From positions 1 to 21,977 of IMG/VR virus record IMGVR_UViG_3300025141_000877: DNA of 21,977 nucleotides; one strand, 5' to 3'. Position numbers and translations under genes: made by a program. The notes beneath the pieces are model-generated. The model did not search any database and was not told the DNA's origin. It saw nothing but the letters and a program-made list of their open reading frames with translations. Below, in pieces: positions 13,627 to 21,969 of the stretch; position 1 is the first letter of the stretch; every line of letters starts with the position of its first letter. The stretch is from a virus.

Positions 13627-14730
13627 ATGGCCGAAAATAAACTACCTGCCGGATATTTCAATGCTTTCAAATATGAGGGAAAGCCGGGATCATATGTAGA
13701 TCCCACCATCTCGTTGGCAAACACCTCTGAGATGGTGGTGTCGGTTCAGCACGAACCCACCGGCCGAGCGGTCTTTTTCAAGGCGTTCATCTCTGCTTTT
13801 AATGAATCATATAGTAGCGACTGGGTATCCGAAACAGTATTTGGGCGGTCAGATCCCATCCAGCACTTCAAGCAAACATCCAGAAGGATATCCTTGGGGC
13901 TTATCATTCCTGCGGCAACAGCAGGCGAGGCATACGAACAGCTAGGACGAGTGCAACAGCTTGTTCAGTTTTTGTATCCCAACTATACAACACGCAACGC
14001 GGCGACCACATTGACTCAAAATCCTCTTGTGCGCCTCAAGGTGATGAACCTTGCGCAGCGTTCTGATGTAGATGGATCTTCACCCCCGCCCAATCCCGCG
14101 CTACCAAACAACAAACTGTATGAAAGCTACGTTTCGACTTCAGATGCGGATAGGGGTCTGTTGGGAGTGATCACGAACTTAAACATAGCCCACAATTTAG
14201 AAAATGCAGATATGGGTGTCATTGCCAAGGGCGCCAATACGATTCTTCCCAAAATGATAGAATTAAATCTGGATTTTGTCGCAATTCACGAAGCCACACT
14301 GGGGTGGATCCAAGAAGACGGTAAGAATACTCCATCATTCGGCGCCGAAGCATTTCCGTACGGAATTCGACTTGGAGATGACACCACGCCCGACCCAGAC
14401 AAGAACGTTTCTCCCGATGAGCAAGCTCGAAACGAGCAGGCGCGCCAAAACGCTGATCGTCGCTATGGGGTTGCATTTGCTCAGGCGCGCTTTAACAAGG
14501 ATAAAGAGTGGCTGAAGGCCTACCACGACCGCCTGAACAAGGTCGACAACCTGGATGCAGCCAATAGAGCCTCCCAAACTGGCGACATGACAGGCCTCTC
14601 GCGTGACGAAAAGTACCTCGCCAAGAACTGGGCCAACTATGAATATCTTGCTTCAGCCCAGACCGGCGCAGGTCTGGAGGGCTACAAAGGCCAAAAAGGC
14701 AAAAAAGTGCAAGATTTTGTCGGCGATTAA
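13627..14730 (+). CDS. Putative baseplate protein / tail tube initiator
   Basis: A 367-aa protein with an AAGGAGA site 6 bases before the ATG. Residues 40-125 carry the most telling pattern: a beta hairpin (GRAVFFKAFISAFNESYSSDW), VFGRSDPIQHFKQTSRRISLGL, IIPAATAGEAYEQL, and VQFLYPNY. I have seen this shape (F-x-A-F, then GR-x-DP, then T-x-R-x-I-x-x-x-x-x-IPA, then YP-x-Y) in baseplate proteins that lie between tape measure and a LysM protein. After a second beta-rich segment (about 150-240, ending ILPKMIELNLDFVAIHEATLGW) the last 110 residues are highly charged helix. It probably nucleates or caps the tube at the baseplate, in a job comparable to T4 gp48/gp54, but no sequence match to those is visible. 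Confidence 0.55.
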   Translation: MAENKLPAGYFNAFKYEGKPGSYVDPTISLANTSEMVVSVQHEPTGRAVFFKAFISAFNESYSSDWVSETVFGRSDPIQHFKQTSRRISLGLIIPAATAGEAYEQLGRVQQLVQFLYPNYTTRNAATTLTQNPLVRLKVMNLAQRSDVDGSSPPPNPALPNNKLYESYVSTSDADRGLLGVITNLNIAHNLENADMGVIAKGANTILPKMIELNLDFVAIHEATLGWIQEDGKNTPSFGAEAFPYGIRLGDDTTPDPDKNVSPDEQARNEQARQNADRRYGVAFAQARFNKDKEWLKAYHDRLNKVDNLDAANRASQTGDMTGLSRDEKYLAKNWANYEYLASAQTGAGLEGYKGQKGKKVQDFVGD

Positions 14731-14760
14731 TGGCAATTAATGACCAGAGGGAGGTAAACA

Positions 14761-15099
14761 ATGGGACGATATATACATACAGAAATTTTAGACAATGACA
14801 GCGAATATTATCGCTTTCTGAGAAGCAAAAGACAAAACCAAAAGAACATTCGTCAATATGCAACTCCTCGATTGGTAAACCCGGGCCAGCTGCAACGCAT
14901 GTTGCTGACTGTAGATTCTTACATTTGGAAACTGGGAGATCATTTTTGGAAAATATCAGCTGAATATTACAACGATCCAACATATTGGTGGGTAATCGCT
15001 TGGTATAATGGCTACCCAACCGAGGGCGACATTGCTCCCGGGGCCCTAATTGACATTCCTACTAATTTAGCAGAGATCCTAGAAGCATTGGGGTATTAA
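14761..15099 (+). CDS. LysM-like baseplate protein, T4 gp53-like
   Basis: A 112-aa protein with a strong GGGAGGT site. Residues about 58-107 form a LysM-type domain: DSYIWKLGDHFWKISAEYYND, then PTYWWVIAWYNGYPTEGDIAPGALIDIP. The order of starting strand, helix with YY-D-PTYWWVIAWYN, and final IDIP strand is the form seen in phage baseplate LysM proteins. T4 gp53, a baseplate wedge subunit, has this fold and is 196 aa; this one is nearly the bare domain plus an N-terminal arm rich in Arg/Gln. In phages this domain mostly makes protein contacts in the baseplate rather than binding peptidoglycan. It sits between the putative tube initiator and the hub-like gene, which starts only 4 bases after its stop. 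Confidence 0.75.
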   Translation: MGRYIHTEILDNDSEYYRFLRSKRQNQKNIRQYATPRLVNPGQLQRMLLTVDSYIWKLGDHFWKISAEYYNDPTYWWVIAWYNGYPTEGDIAPGALIDIPTNLAEILEALGY

Positions 15100-15103
15100 T
15101 AAT

Positions 15104-18100
15104 ATGACTAAGAAGTGTGAATTTACCACAGACGATCTAGGCGACCACGGAAGTAATGTTTCCACGTGGCTGACGGATAATTGCGCCAAAATCGGCGAAG
15201 CTATTGATGCGCTGGTGAATGAGGACTTAGTTGGTTCCGGAGGTGCTCAATTTGGGGAACAGGTAGACACGAACAGCCTGGGGTATGTTGGCCTTGTCGA
15301 AAACAAAGATAATCAATTCAAACAACTTTTTCAAAAAGTTGGCAAACCGGCAATAGATAGCTTTTATCAGCGCCGCGATCCACAGCCGGCCTGGATTCCG
15401 CGCATAGGAAGTATTGCGACTTCGGCCGGCTCAGAAAGTTTCACGGGGATATACAAAGAACTTCTAAATACGAAAGAACTTCATAAAAATCAGAAGAATA
15501 TGGAGATTATCACCAAGTCCGCCACCACCTTAAATAAACAGCTAACGACAGCCGAACAAGATTTGAACGCCGTCAAGCAGCTGGTTAAGGCCGTCAAAGC
15601 TGACAAACCCGCCGGCGGCATTCCCACTCCGGACGATGCCCACCTCGGCTGGCTAGCCGTCCACGCTGGCGACGGTGTCCAGAGTCTTGCATATCTCGAA
15701 GAGCAAGTGACCAATATGGAGGCCCACCTCTCCAATACGCGGCTGGCGGTTGATCAGCTGCTGGAACTCCAGAAGAGTTGGCAAGCCCTGATGGACAGGA
15801 ATGCCAAGGCGGCAGAACGCTTGCACAATCTCCTTCAGCTCAATATAAACAACAAATATATAGATGACACAGAATGCCTTAAGAAGTATGGAAAGACCTG
15901 CATCGAGAAATTAAAGGATCGACACGCGCTCAAAGAAAAGTGGCTCGACCTGAAGATGAACGCAGCGCTGAGTCTGAATTTGTTCGCCGACATGGCCGCG
16001 AAGGTACTCACCCCAGCACAAGCCGGCGCCGCCATTACGCGGCCTTTTAAAGAGCAGTGCCTACTCCTGTCTAATATATATAAATTAGCGCAATATAAGA
16101 TCAACTATCTAGAAGATCCGTATGGTGACCACAAGCGCATAGCTAAAAAGCTTCCTTATGTGGAATCGGCCATCCCCGAAGGGTTCTCCGACCCGGACCC
16201 CGACGGCGGAGCCCCTCCGCTGCCCCCCACGGTAGGAAATGCTTGCTTGATGGCGCAAGGAAATCCTTGGGGATTCATCAACATATTAACACAAGATAGC
16301 AATTACGCAACTTTGTTGGATATTCCTAATTCATATTTGTCTCAGCTTGCACCTAAAATTAGCTTGTTCAAAGTTGTATCAGTCAAACAGGGCGCTTCCG
16401 AAGGTGTGCTGCCCATCACGTTTGATACTCATTATGATTCAACCAACGACTTAGAAAACATATTTAAAAACCAAGACAAGCGGGGGTTTGGTGTTGGCCT
16501 TAAAAGCTTCAATTTTTCATATGAAGGCAGCAATCCATTTGCAGTTAAAAAAAGCATCAAAGCTAAACTCGTTATTTTTGCAAGCTCTTTTGATGATCTT
16601 TTGGTTGATCGTGGTGGTTGGCGATATGCCGATCTTGCTCTTAAAACAGGTGGCAATTTGCAAGAATTTTTGGAGCGTAGCAATCAAACAGCAGATGCTA
16701 TCGTGGCCAATGTCACTAAATTGAATTTTCGCCTAAGAGTCGTGGTTGGTTGGCAAATGCCTATAGGACGCTGGGAGGGTGGCAAGGCCGCCGGCAGCGA
16801 TATCAAGAGCGCTGGAACGCCGCTTCAAAAAGCGGTGTATAACTCTTTTTTTACTTTAAATTTGACTCCTACAATTCATGAATTTGACATTGACGATCTG
16901 GGTCGCGTGGTGTTTACAATTAATTATTTGGCTTATACTGAGGATTTCTTTGATCAGCCAAGCTTTAATATTTTCGCCAATCACAAAAACCATATCGAGT
17001 CCATGAAGCGAAAAATGAAAGTAGCCGCATGGAACGAGGGGTGCACCCCCGAAGCCGCCAGAGACTTAAAAGAAAAGGAAGCGCAAAAAGTAGAAAAGGA
17101 GAAAAAAGAGAATCTAAGCACTGTTCTGGGACACCTCTTGAAAAGAGACAAGATCATGTTCGTGCCTATTCCGAGATCTGATCTTGCGGTGTTTAATGAG
17201 AAAGGCCCTTATTATGATATTCCCTTGCTCAGCGATAAACCACAATTTGGAAATGTTGCCGACAGCGACAAGATCAAGAGGGATTTTAAGGATGCCCTCG
17301 ACGCCACTTATAAACAATTCAAAGACGGAAAAGATCTCAGCCAAACTCCAATTGCCAATATGAGCCAAACAGAATATGTCTCGTTTTTTTATGTAAGCGA
17401 CTTGGTGGATATTGTGTTAGAAAACATTGAATTAAGTTTAGATAAGTTAATTGACGCGCTAACTAAAGAAAAAGACCCACCCTCCGAATTAGATAACGCC
17501 AAAGAACACTGGGAAGCTCTTAGGGTTGTGGAACTGGAACGACTTCATCGGTTGAAATTTAATTTTAAACACTTCCGCGTGCTATTGGGCCCCATGGAGT
17601 TGTTTGATTTTAAAACAGGCGCCGTTAGGGACACCAACTTGGGAGATGTTCCCATATCGGTTTCTTATTTTATGGATTGGCTTACGCAAAAAGTGCTCAG
17701 CAAAGACGTGACGGTTTACACGTTGCCCAACTTTTTAAACGATTTGTTTAATGGTCTCGTTCGCATCTTCCTCAACAATGACACGTGTTATGATATCAAC
17801 ATTAAACAAAAGACAAGAGTGTTCCAGTCGGTAGTGACCAGCTATGCGTGGCAAAAAGCTACCTACGATGAAATTACCGAATACATATTGGCCCAGCGCA
17901 AAAGCAAAACGGGAGCCAAGAATCTCTCGCGGATGCTCGTCGACAAGCAGAAGTTCGATCCAGGCCGCACAAGCGGAATATTAAATGTGATGGGTGTTCG
18001 CGATATGCCGATTAACAAGCGCGATCCGGCCCTTGAGTATAACTATTTGATTTACTATGCCGGCCGAACACAACCCACAGAAAGAATGCAGGGAAATAAA

Positions 18101-18604
18101 GCCCAAGACGCTGCCAGTGGTATTTTTCACTATATGATTGGTAAGCCCGACGGACTTGTGAAGACAATCAAGCTTACGCGCACAGATTCGCCAGGGTTGA
18201 AAGAAGTGCGCTTTGAGCAGGAGGGCTATGACGGGTTAGCACAGCTTAGAGAAACGTATGATGCCACTATTGAGTGTTATGGTTCTCCCAACATTGTGCC
18301 AGGAACTTATATTTACATTGATCCGCGAGGGTTTGCACCCAAAAATAAGGGCACCCAGGGCCGGTATACATTTAAAGATCGTAATGGCGCGGATGTTGTA
18401 ATTGATAGATTTTTATTGACGCGCTATGGTATCGGGGGTTATTATATGGTGATAAGAACAGAAAACAAGTTGGCCGCGGGAGAGTTTAACACTACCATCA
18501 TAGCCAAATGGGTGGCCGAACTGGGGGATCCCAATGATCAGCGTCCTTATGCCGGCCCACGGCCGAGTAAGTGCGCAGTTGAGAAGCCGGCGCTTGTAGG
18601 CTGA
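15104..18604 (+). CDS. Large baseplate hub-like structural protein
   Basis: A 1166-aa protein starting 4 bases after the LysM gene with only a weak GGGG site, so probably coupled. Residues about 120-250 are charged helix, likely coiled coil. A Pro/Gly/Asp-rich linker is at about 363-376. A beta-rich core follows (about 415-620) containing KISLFKVVSVKQG, GFGVGLKSFNFSYEGSNPF and FDIDDLGRVVFTINYLAYTE. A Lys/Glu helix lies at about 650-670. The C-terminal region (about 1030-1155) has a VRFEQEGYDGLAQLRETYDA run, then GTYIYIDPRGF, then LTRYGIGGYYMVIRTENK. This last part reads like the hub domains that link tube to spike. Position after the LysM gene fits a hub role (T4 gp27 place). No lysozyme or peptidase motif was seen. 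Base composition is uneven, with GC-rich patches near 15550-15800 and 16170-16240. Confidence 0.55.
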   Translation: MTKKCEFTTDDLGDHGSNVSTWLTDNCAKIGEAIDALVNEDLVGSGGAQFGEQVDTNSLGYVGLVENKDNQFKQLFQKVGKPAIDSFYQRRDPQPAWIPRIGSIATSAGSESFTGIYKELLNTKELHKNQKNMEIITKSATTLNKQLTTAEQDLNAVKQLVKAVKADKPAGGIPTPDDAHLGWLAVHAGDGVQSLAYLEEQVTNMEAHLSNTRLAVDQLLELQKSWQALMDRNAKAAERLHNLLQLNINNKYIDDTECLKKYGKTCIEKLKDRHALKEKWLDLKMNAALSLNLFADMAAKVLTPAQAGAAITRPFKEQCLLLSNIYKLAQYKINYLEDPYGDHKRIAKKLPYVESAIPEGFSDPDPDGGAPPLPPTVGNACLMAQGNPWGFINILTQDSNYATLLDIPNSYLSQLAPKISLFKVVSVKQGASEGVLPITFDTHYDSTNDLENIFKNQDKRGFGVGLKSFNFSYEGSNPFAVKKSIKAKLVIFASSFDDLLVDRGGWRYADLALKTGGNLQEFLERSNQTADAIVANVTKLNFRLRVVVGWQMPIGRWEGGKAAGSDIKSAGTPLQKAVYNSFFTLNLTPTIHEFDIDDLGRVVFTINYLAYTEDFFDQPSFNIFANHKNHIESMKRKMKVAAWNEGCTPEAARDLKEKEAQKVEKEKKENLSTVLGHLLKRDKIMFVPIPRSDLAVFNEKGPYYDIPLLSDKPQFGNVADSDKIKRDFKDALDATYKQFKDGKDLSQTPIANMSQTEYVSFFYVSDLVDIVLENIELSLDKLIDALTKEKDPPSELDNAKEHWEALRVVELERLHRLKFNFKHFRVLLGPMELFDFKTGAVRDTNLGDVPISVSYFMDWLTQKVLSKDVTVYTLPNFLNDLFNGLVRIFLNNDTCYDINIKQKTRVFQSVVTSYAWQKATYDEITEYILAQRKSKTGAKNLSRMLVDKQKFDPGRTSGILNVMGVRDMPINKRDPALEYNYLIYYAGRTQPTERMQGNKAQDAASGIFHYMIGKPDGLVKTIKLTRTDSPGLKEVRFEQEGYDGLAQLRETYDATIECYGSPNIVPGTYIYIDPRGFAPKNKGTQGRYTFKDRNGADVVIDRFLLTRYGIGGYYMVIRTENKLAAGEFNTTIIAKWVAELGDPNDQRPYAGPRPSKCAVEKPALVG

Positions 18605-18621
18605 TAAGGGAGAATATCGAC

Positions 18622-19887
18622 ATGTCAGATGATTACGCAGAAGGAAACGATGAAAGCACGATAGCATTGTTTTTTAAGCGCGCCATCTATTTTCAAGACG
18701 CCAACAACGATCAGTATTATAGAGATGGCAATCAAAATCTAGTGGACTTTGGGTTCGCAGAAAAACGCCTGTATGGGCGTGTTGATAGGAAATATGTTCC
18801 CATAATATTAAATGATCGGATACTCCCCCTGAAAGACATAGCTTCACGACCATCTAAGCTCAGCGGCTTTCGCTTAGCCTCGTTTGCCGCAGACGCATTT
18901 AAAGATTTACAACTACAATTTCAAAAAAGTGTTTTGGCGCGCCAAATCCGCCCCAATGAAAAATACCTAAGCGAAATCGTCCCAGCCAAGGCATACGAGA
19001 ATCCACAACAATTATATTACCAACATTCAATCAAGCTTGAAACAGTGCTGTCAGCCCATTCTGTGGCAAATAATATTACTTTCCGTACTTTTGATGAGTT
19101 TCTATTGTACTACCGCCAAATGATTCATAAAATGGCGCCTAATTTCCCGTTTACCCTTCCGGCATATATTAAAAGCTGGCGCTGCCCTATGACGGTTACA
19201 GGCCTGGTAGTGGAGATAGCAGATTTAAATCATGCAAATGATCAAGAAAAAATTGATTTATTTGTTAATAGTCCAAATTGGTCTTTTTACCTAAATGCTT
19301 GTCGTACCTATGGTTTTTCCGTCGACAGGAACTCTCCATGGCGAATGGTTGCAGACATAGCGTCACAGCCAATGTTGGAATATGCGAGAGCATACGGAGC
19401 AAACAGCACAGAGGAAATTTTAACTCTGGGGTATAGGCCTGGCACTGCTCGATTTTATGCTGGATTTAAATCTTATTTGTTGCGGAATTATAACAAGCTT
19501 AAGCCCAAGCAATACCTGCAAACGGAGTATTGTGAGAATACGGGCAAAGCTCTGGTGGAGACGATTACCCCAGAGTCGTACACGCAGGAGGTCCTCACAC
19601 ACAGATACCCAGAAGAGTTTTTTTTAGAGTTATATTTCGACATGAGGTTTGCAGAAGAAGAGCACTCACTTGCTCTAAATCAGCAAAAAAGAATTGTGGC
19701 GGAGGCGCTGGATTTATATCGTCTTTATCACACATTAAAGGATTTCTCTCGAATGGACGCAGCACAGCGCGCCGTAGAAAGATTCGAGACCATAATAAAT
19801 AAGACCTATGATTACTCCGGGTCCTTGACAGACGTGACTAGTCGTGCTATGATTAGAGAAACAGCCAATTTAGACGAAATGGAGTAA
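18622..19887 (+). CDS. Conserved phage protein of unknown function, probably structural
   Basis: A 421-aa protein with an AAGGGAG site 9 bases before the ATG. The N-terminal 75 residues are acidic and aromatic (YFQDANNDQYYRDGNQ). The central part has the segments LPAYIKSWRCPMTVTGLVVE, FVNSPNWSFYLNACRTYGF and VDRNSPWRMVADIASQPM. The Trp-Arg-Met-Val-Ala-Asp element and the following MLEYARAYG helix feel conserved and I believe related proteins occur beside baseplate genes of other large myoviruses, but I cannot give a function. The C-terminal 100 residues are mostly helical with many Glu/Arg/Leu. It follows the hub-like gene by 17 bases and ends 2 bases before the polymerase-like gene, so it links the structural and polymerase parts of the operon. 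Confidence 0.6.
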   Translation: MSDDYAEGNDESTIALFFKRAIYFQDANNDQYYRDGNQNLVDFGFAEKRLYGRVDRKYVPIILNDRILPLKDIASRPSKLSGFRLASFAADAFKDLQLQFQKSVLARQIRPNEKYLSEIVPAKAYENPQQLYYQHSIKLETVLSAHSVANNITFRTFDEFLLYYRQMIHKMAPNFPFTLPAYIKSWRCPMTVTGLVVEIADLNHANDQEKIDLFVNSPNWSFYLNACRTYGFSVDRNSPWRMVADIASQPMLEYARAYGANSTEEILTLGYRPGTARFYAGFKSYLLRNYNKLKPKQYLQTEYCENTGKALVETITPESYTQEVLTHRYPEEFFLELYFDMRFAEEEHSLALNQQKRIVAEALDLYRLYHTLKDFSRMDAAQRAVERFETIINKTYDYSGSLTDVTSRAMIRETANLDEME

Positions 19888-19889
19888 TA

Positions 19890-21077
19890 TTGCTTTTTCA
19901 AACTCTCGATGACAAACAGGAGTGTGTGGGGGTCTACGCCAATGGTAATTTATATTTTGATAAGATTCCGCCAGATCTAAGCAAAACATGGAAATATACG
20001 GGCTCTATCGAATCCGACGAGGTTGAGTATGCCTGGATTTATTGCCATGGCAAAAGCATTTCTGAAGCCTGCCCCGAGCGCCTACAGGGCACCTGGGAGC
20101 GAGTTTTCAAGAAGCTCACAGCATACAAGAAAGCATTCACAATCGCCAAATTGGATTTACGCGAACATTGCTTTTTTGACCTTGTGCCTGATGATGCTTT
20201 GGTTGAGTTTTGCGAGGTTAAAAATCAAATTACCGAACATATTTTTGAAAATTATGAAAAACCCGAGAACTATGATTATTTGAATGATGCGGCCAAATTG
20301 CTCTATAAGATAAAGCACCGAGATTTGCTTTTAGAGCGCAAGGACTGGCGCCACCACTTTAGAAGCCACAGTCTGCTTGCCGGCGCCAACAAGATCGTCA
20401 ACGGAAATCATCATATAGATTATAACCTCTTTGGGACCGTCACGGGGCGCCTATCGACCCACCCGGGCTCGTTGCCCATCCTCACGATGAAGAGAGAATT
20501 ACGTAGAGTTATTAAGCCCCGGAATGATTGGTTCTTGTCATTAGATTACAATGGGGCCGAAGCACGAACAGTGCTGGCATTGTCGGAACAGACACAGCCG
20601 CCAATTGATATTCACGAATGGAATATGCGTCATGTGTTTGAAGAAAGCACCCTTGTGAGAGAAGAGGCGAAAACCCTGTTCTTTGCATGGCTTTATAATC
20701 CTGATTCGCGCGCTATCCGGACAAATTACTATGATCGTCAAAAAGTACTTGACAGGCACTACGATGGTGATTATATTAATACTATATTCGGGAGGGATAT
20801 TCAGGTCGATCGCCGTAGAGCGTTCAATTATATTATCCAGAGCACCACTGCTGATTTGGTAATTGAGCGCGCAATTGCAATTGACAATTTTTTGGAAGGG
20901 AGAGCATCGTTTGTTTCTCACATCGTTCATGATGAAATCGTCATTGATTTTTCAGACGACGAAAGGGACCTGATAGTGGAAATTAGGGATCTATTTGCCA
21001 ACAACCGATTGGGGCACTTCATGGTCAACTTAAAGGCCGGCAAAGATTATTATGACCTGAAGACATTAACAATATGA
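19890..21077 (+). CDS. Compact family A DNA polymerase-like protein
   Basis: A 395-aa protein starting at TTG, with GGAG 5 bases upstream inside the previous gene's end. The key family A residues appear in order with the spacing of E. coli Pol I: TGRLS with R187 (R668); motif A DYNGAEAR with D219 and E224 (D705, E710); O-helix R257, K261, F265 and Y269 (R754, K758, F762, Y766); IQSTTAD with Q317 (Q849); motif C HDE 347-349 (H881-D882-E883). Palm and fingers thus look intact. The O-helix glycines are replaced (FFAWLYN) and the finger region is short. Only about 180 residues precede TGRLS, too few for an exonuclease plus thumb, and no DxE exonuclease motif was seen. It probably fills or copies DNA without proofreading, but primer use and activity are unknown. 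A place among baseplate genes is unusual; virion packaging is possible. Confidence 0.75.
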   Translation: MLFQTLDDKQECVGVYANGNLYFDKIPPDLSKTWKYTGSIESDEVEYAWIYCHGKSISEACPERLQGTWERVFKKLTAYKKAFTIAKLDLREHCFFDLVPDDALVEFCEVKNQITEHIFENYEKPENYDYLNDAAKLLYKIKHRDLLLERKDWRHHFRSHSLLAGANKIVNGNHHIDYNLFGTVTGRLSTHPGSLPILTMKRELRRVIKPRNDWFLSLDYNGAEARTVLALSEQTQPPIDIHEWNMRHVFEESTLVREEAKTLFFAWLYNPDSRAIRTNYYDRQKVLDRHYDGDYINTIFGRDIQVDRRRAFNYIIQSTTADLVIERAIAIDNFLEGRASFVSHIVHDEIVIDFSDDERDLIVEIRDLFANNRLGHFMVNLKAGKDYYDLKTLTI

Positions 21078-21940
21078 TATCGATAGTTGGAATTGGCAAC
21101 GGCGCCTCAGCAGTTGCTGGAAAATTTCTTGAGTTTTCGCAATATAACGTATACTTGCTGAATGATAAAATTGAAAAATCTGCGGGACGTAGGCGCCGCC
21201 TAAAGTCGTTCTCTTCTCCTGAAGAATATGAGAGCAATATCCCTGACTTAAAAAAGTTTTTTTCTAAAATTGACGATCATGTTCAGGTGTTTGTGATAGG
21301 ATCCTCATATAGCTCCAATTATACCCTAGGGATTCTAGAACAGATTAAGGACAAGAAAATTGATCTATATTATATTAAGCCCGATACGACCCTTTTAACT
21401 GGCACTCCCCGCTTGATGGAGCGCGCCGCTTTCGGGATTCTGCAGGAGTATGCCAGATCTGGTGCTTTCAACTCTATCACGCTGCTGTCCAACAAGAATC
21501 TAGAAGAAGCCCTGCAGCGCGTACCGATTAAGAAGTTCTATGACCACCTTAATGGCTCTATTGCCTCTACCGTTCATTATCTCAATTATTTCGCCCACAA
21601 TGAGCCCGAAATTGGCATTGTGGCACCACCTTTAGATGCAGCACGCATCCGCACAATTGGCATTTTGGAGACCAAAAGTATTCAAGAAAAATGGCTTTTT
21701 GACCTTGACACCCCTCGCCAACTGTGTTATTATTTATGTATAAATAAGGAAAAACTTGAGACCGACGGAGGGCTTCATAAGCGCATTGTAGACACACTAA
21801 AGCAAAAGCCAAGAAATGCTTTTCGCAACGTGTCATATGCTATTTATGAAACTGAGCACGGAAAAGACTTTGGGTTTGTCGTGGCCCATACAAACGCGAT
21901 ACAACAACAAAATACCCTTGACAAGTTAGATCAAGGGTGA
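21074..21940 (+). CDS. Divergent FtsZ/tubulin-like protein (tentative)
   Basis: A 288-aa protein whose ATG overlaps the polymerase-like stop (ATGA). By eye it follows the FtsZ/tubulin order: first strand and T1-type loop IVGIGNGAS (4-12); a segment in the place of the Gly-rich T4 loop, VIGSSYSSNYTLGIL (74-88); strand and turn DLYYIKPD (97-104); a helix RAAFGILQEYARSG (117-130); strand and T6-type loop ITLLSNKNLEE (135-145); a helix LNGSIASTVHYLNYF (159-173); and a strand after the T7-type loop, LDAARIRTIGI (187-197). The usual GGTGSG glycines are missing. In a visual alignment the E. coli FtsZ D212 position is Arg191, while D209 may be kept as D188. It may therefore not hydrolyse GTP. A Rossmann-type enzyme is the main alternative, because GIGNGAS also fits that fold. 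Confidence 0.45.
   Translation: MISIVGIGNGASAVAGKFLEFSQYNVYLLNDKIEKSAGRRRRLKSFSSPEEYESNIPDLKKFFSKIDDHVQVFVIGSSYSSNYTLGILEQIKDKKIDLYYIKPDTTLLTGTPRLMERAAFGILQEYARSGAFNSITLLSNKNLEEALQRVPIKKFYDHLNGSIASTVHYLNYFAHNEPEIGIVAPPLDAARIRTIGILETKSIQEKWLFDLDTPRQLCYYLCINKEKLETDGGLHKRIVDTLKQKPRNAFRNVSYAIYETEHGKDFGFVVAHTNAIQQQNTLDKLDQG
21914..21938 (+). repeat. Hairpin spanning the stop codon of the tubulin-like gene
   Basis: ACCCTTGA (21914-21921) and TCAAGGGT (21931-21938) are perfect 8-bp arms with a 9-base loop, and the right arm runs into the TGA. No T tract follows, so it is not a standard intrinsic terminator. It may be an RNA processing or stability element. Confidence 0.5.
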
Positions 21941-21948
21941 TACATTAG

Positions 21949-21969
21949 ATATCGAGGAAAGCTCGATAT
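21949..21969 (+). repeat. Second hairpin in the 3' untranslated stretch
   Basis: ATATCGAG (21949-21956) and CTCGATAT (21962-21969) are perfect 8-bp arms round GAAAG. It follows the stop-codon hairpin by 10 bases and enters the last 8 bases of the window. A GAGGA sequence lies at its left arm and loop and would be partly paired, but the next start codon, if any, is outside the window. Confidence 0.5.

Noticed and set aside
15104-18604. Tail lysozyme or peptidase domain in the large hub-like protein.
   Set aside because: No catalytic motif of a lysozyme, NlpC/P60 or M23 type could be seen.
21074-21940. Annotation as a Rossmann-fold NAD(P)-dependent enzyme because of the GIGNGAS loop.
   Set aside because: Segments after residue 95 fit the FtsZ/tubulin order better than a dehydrogenase, but this is not excluded, so confidence is kept low.
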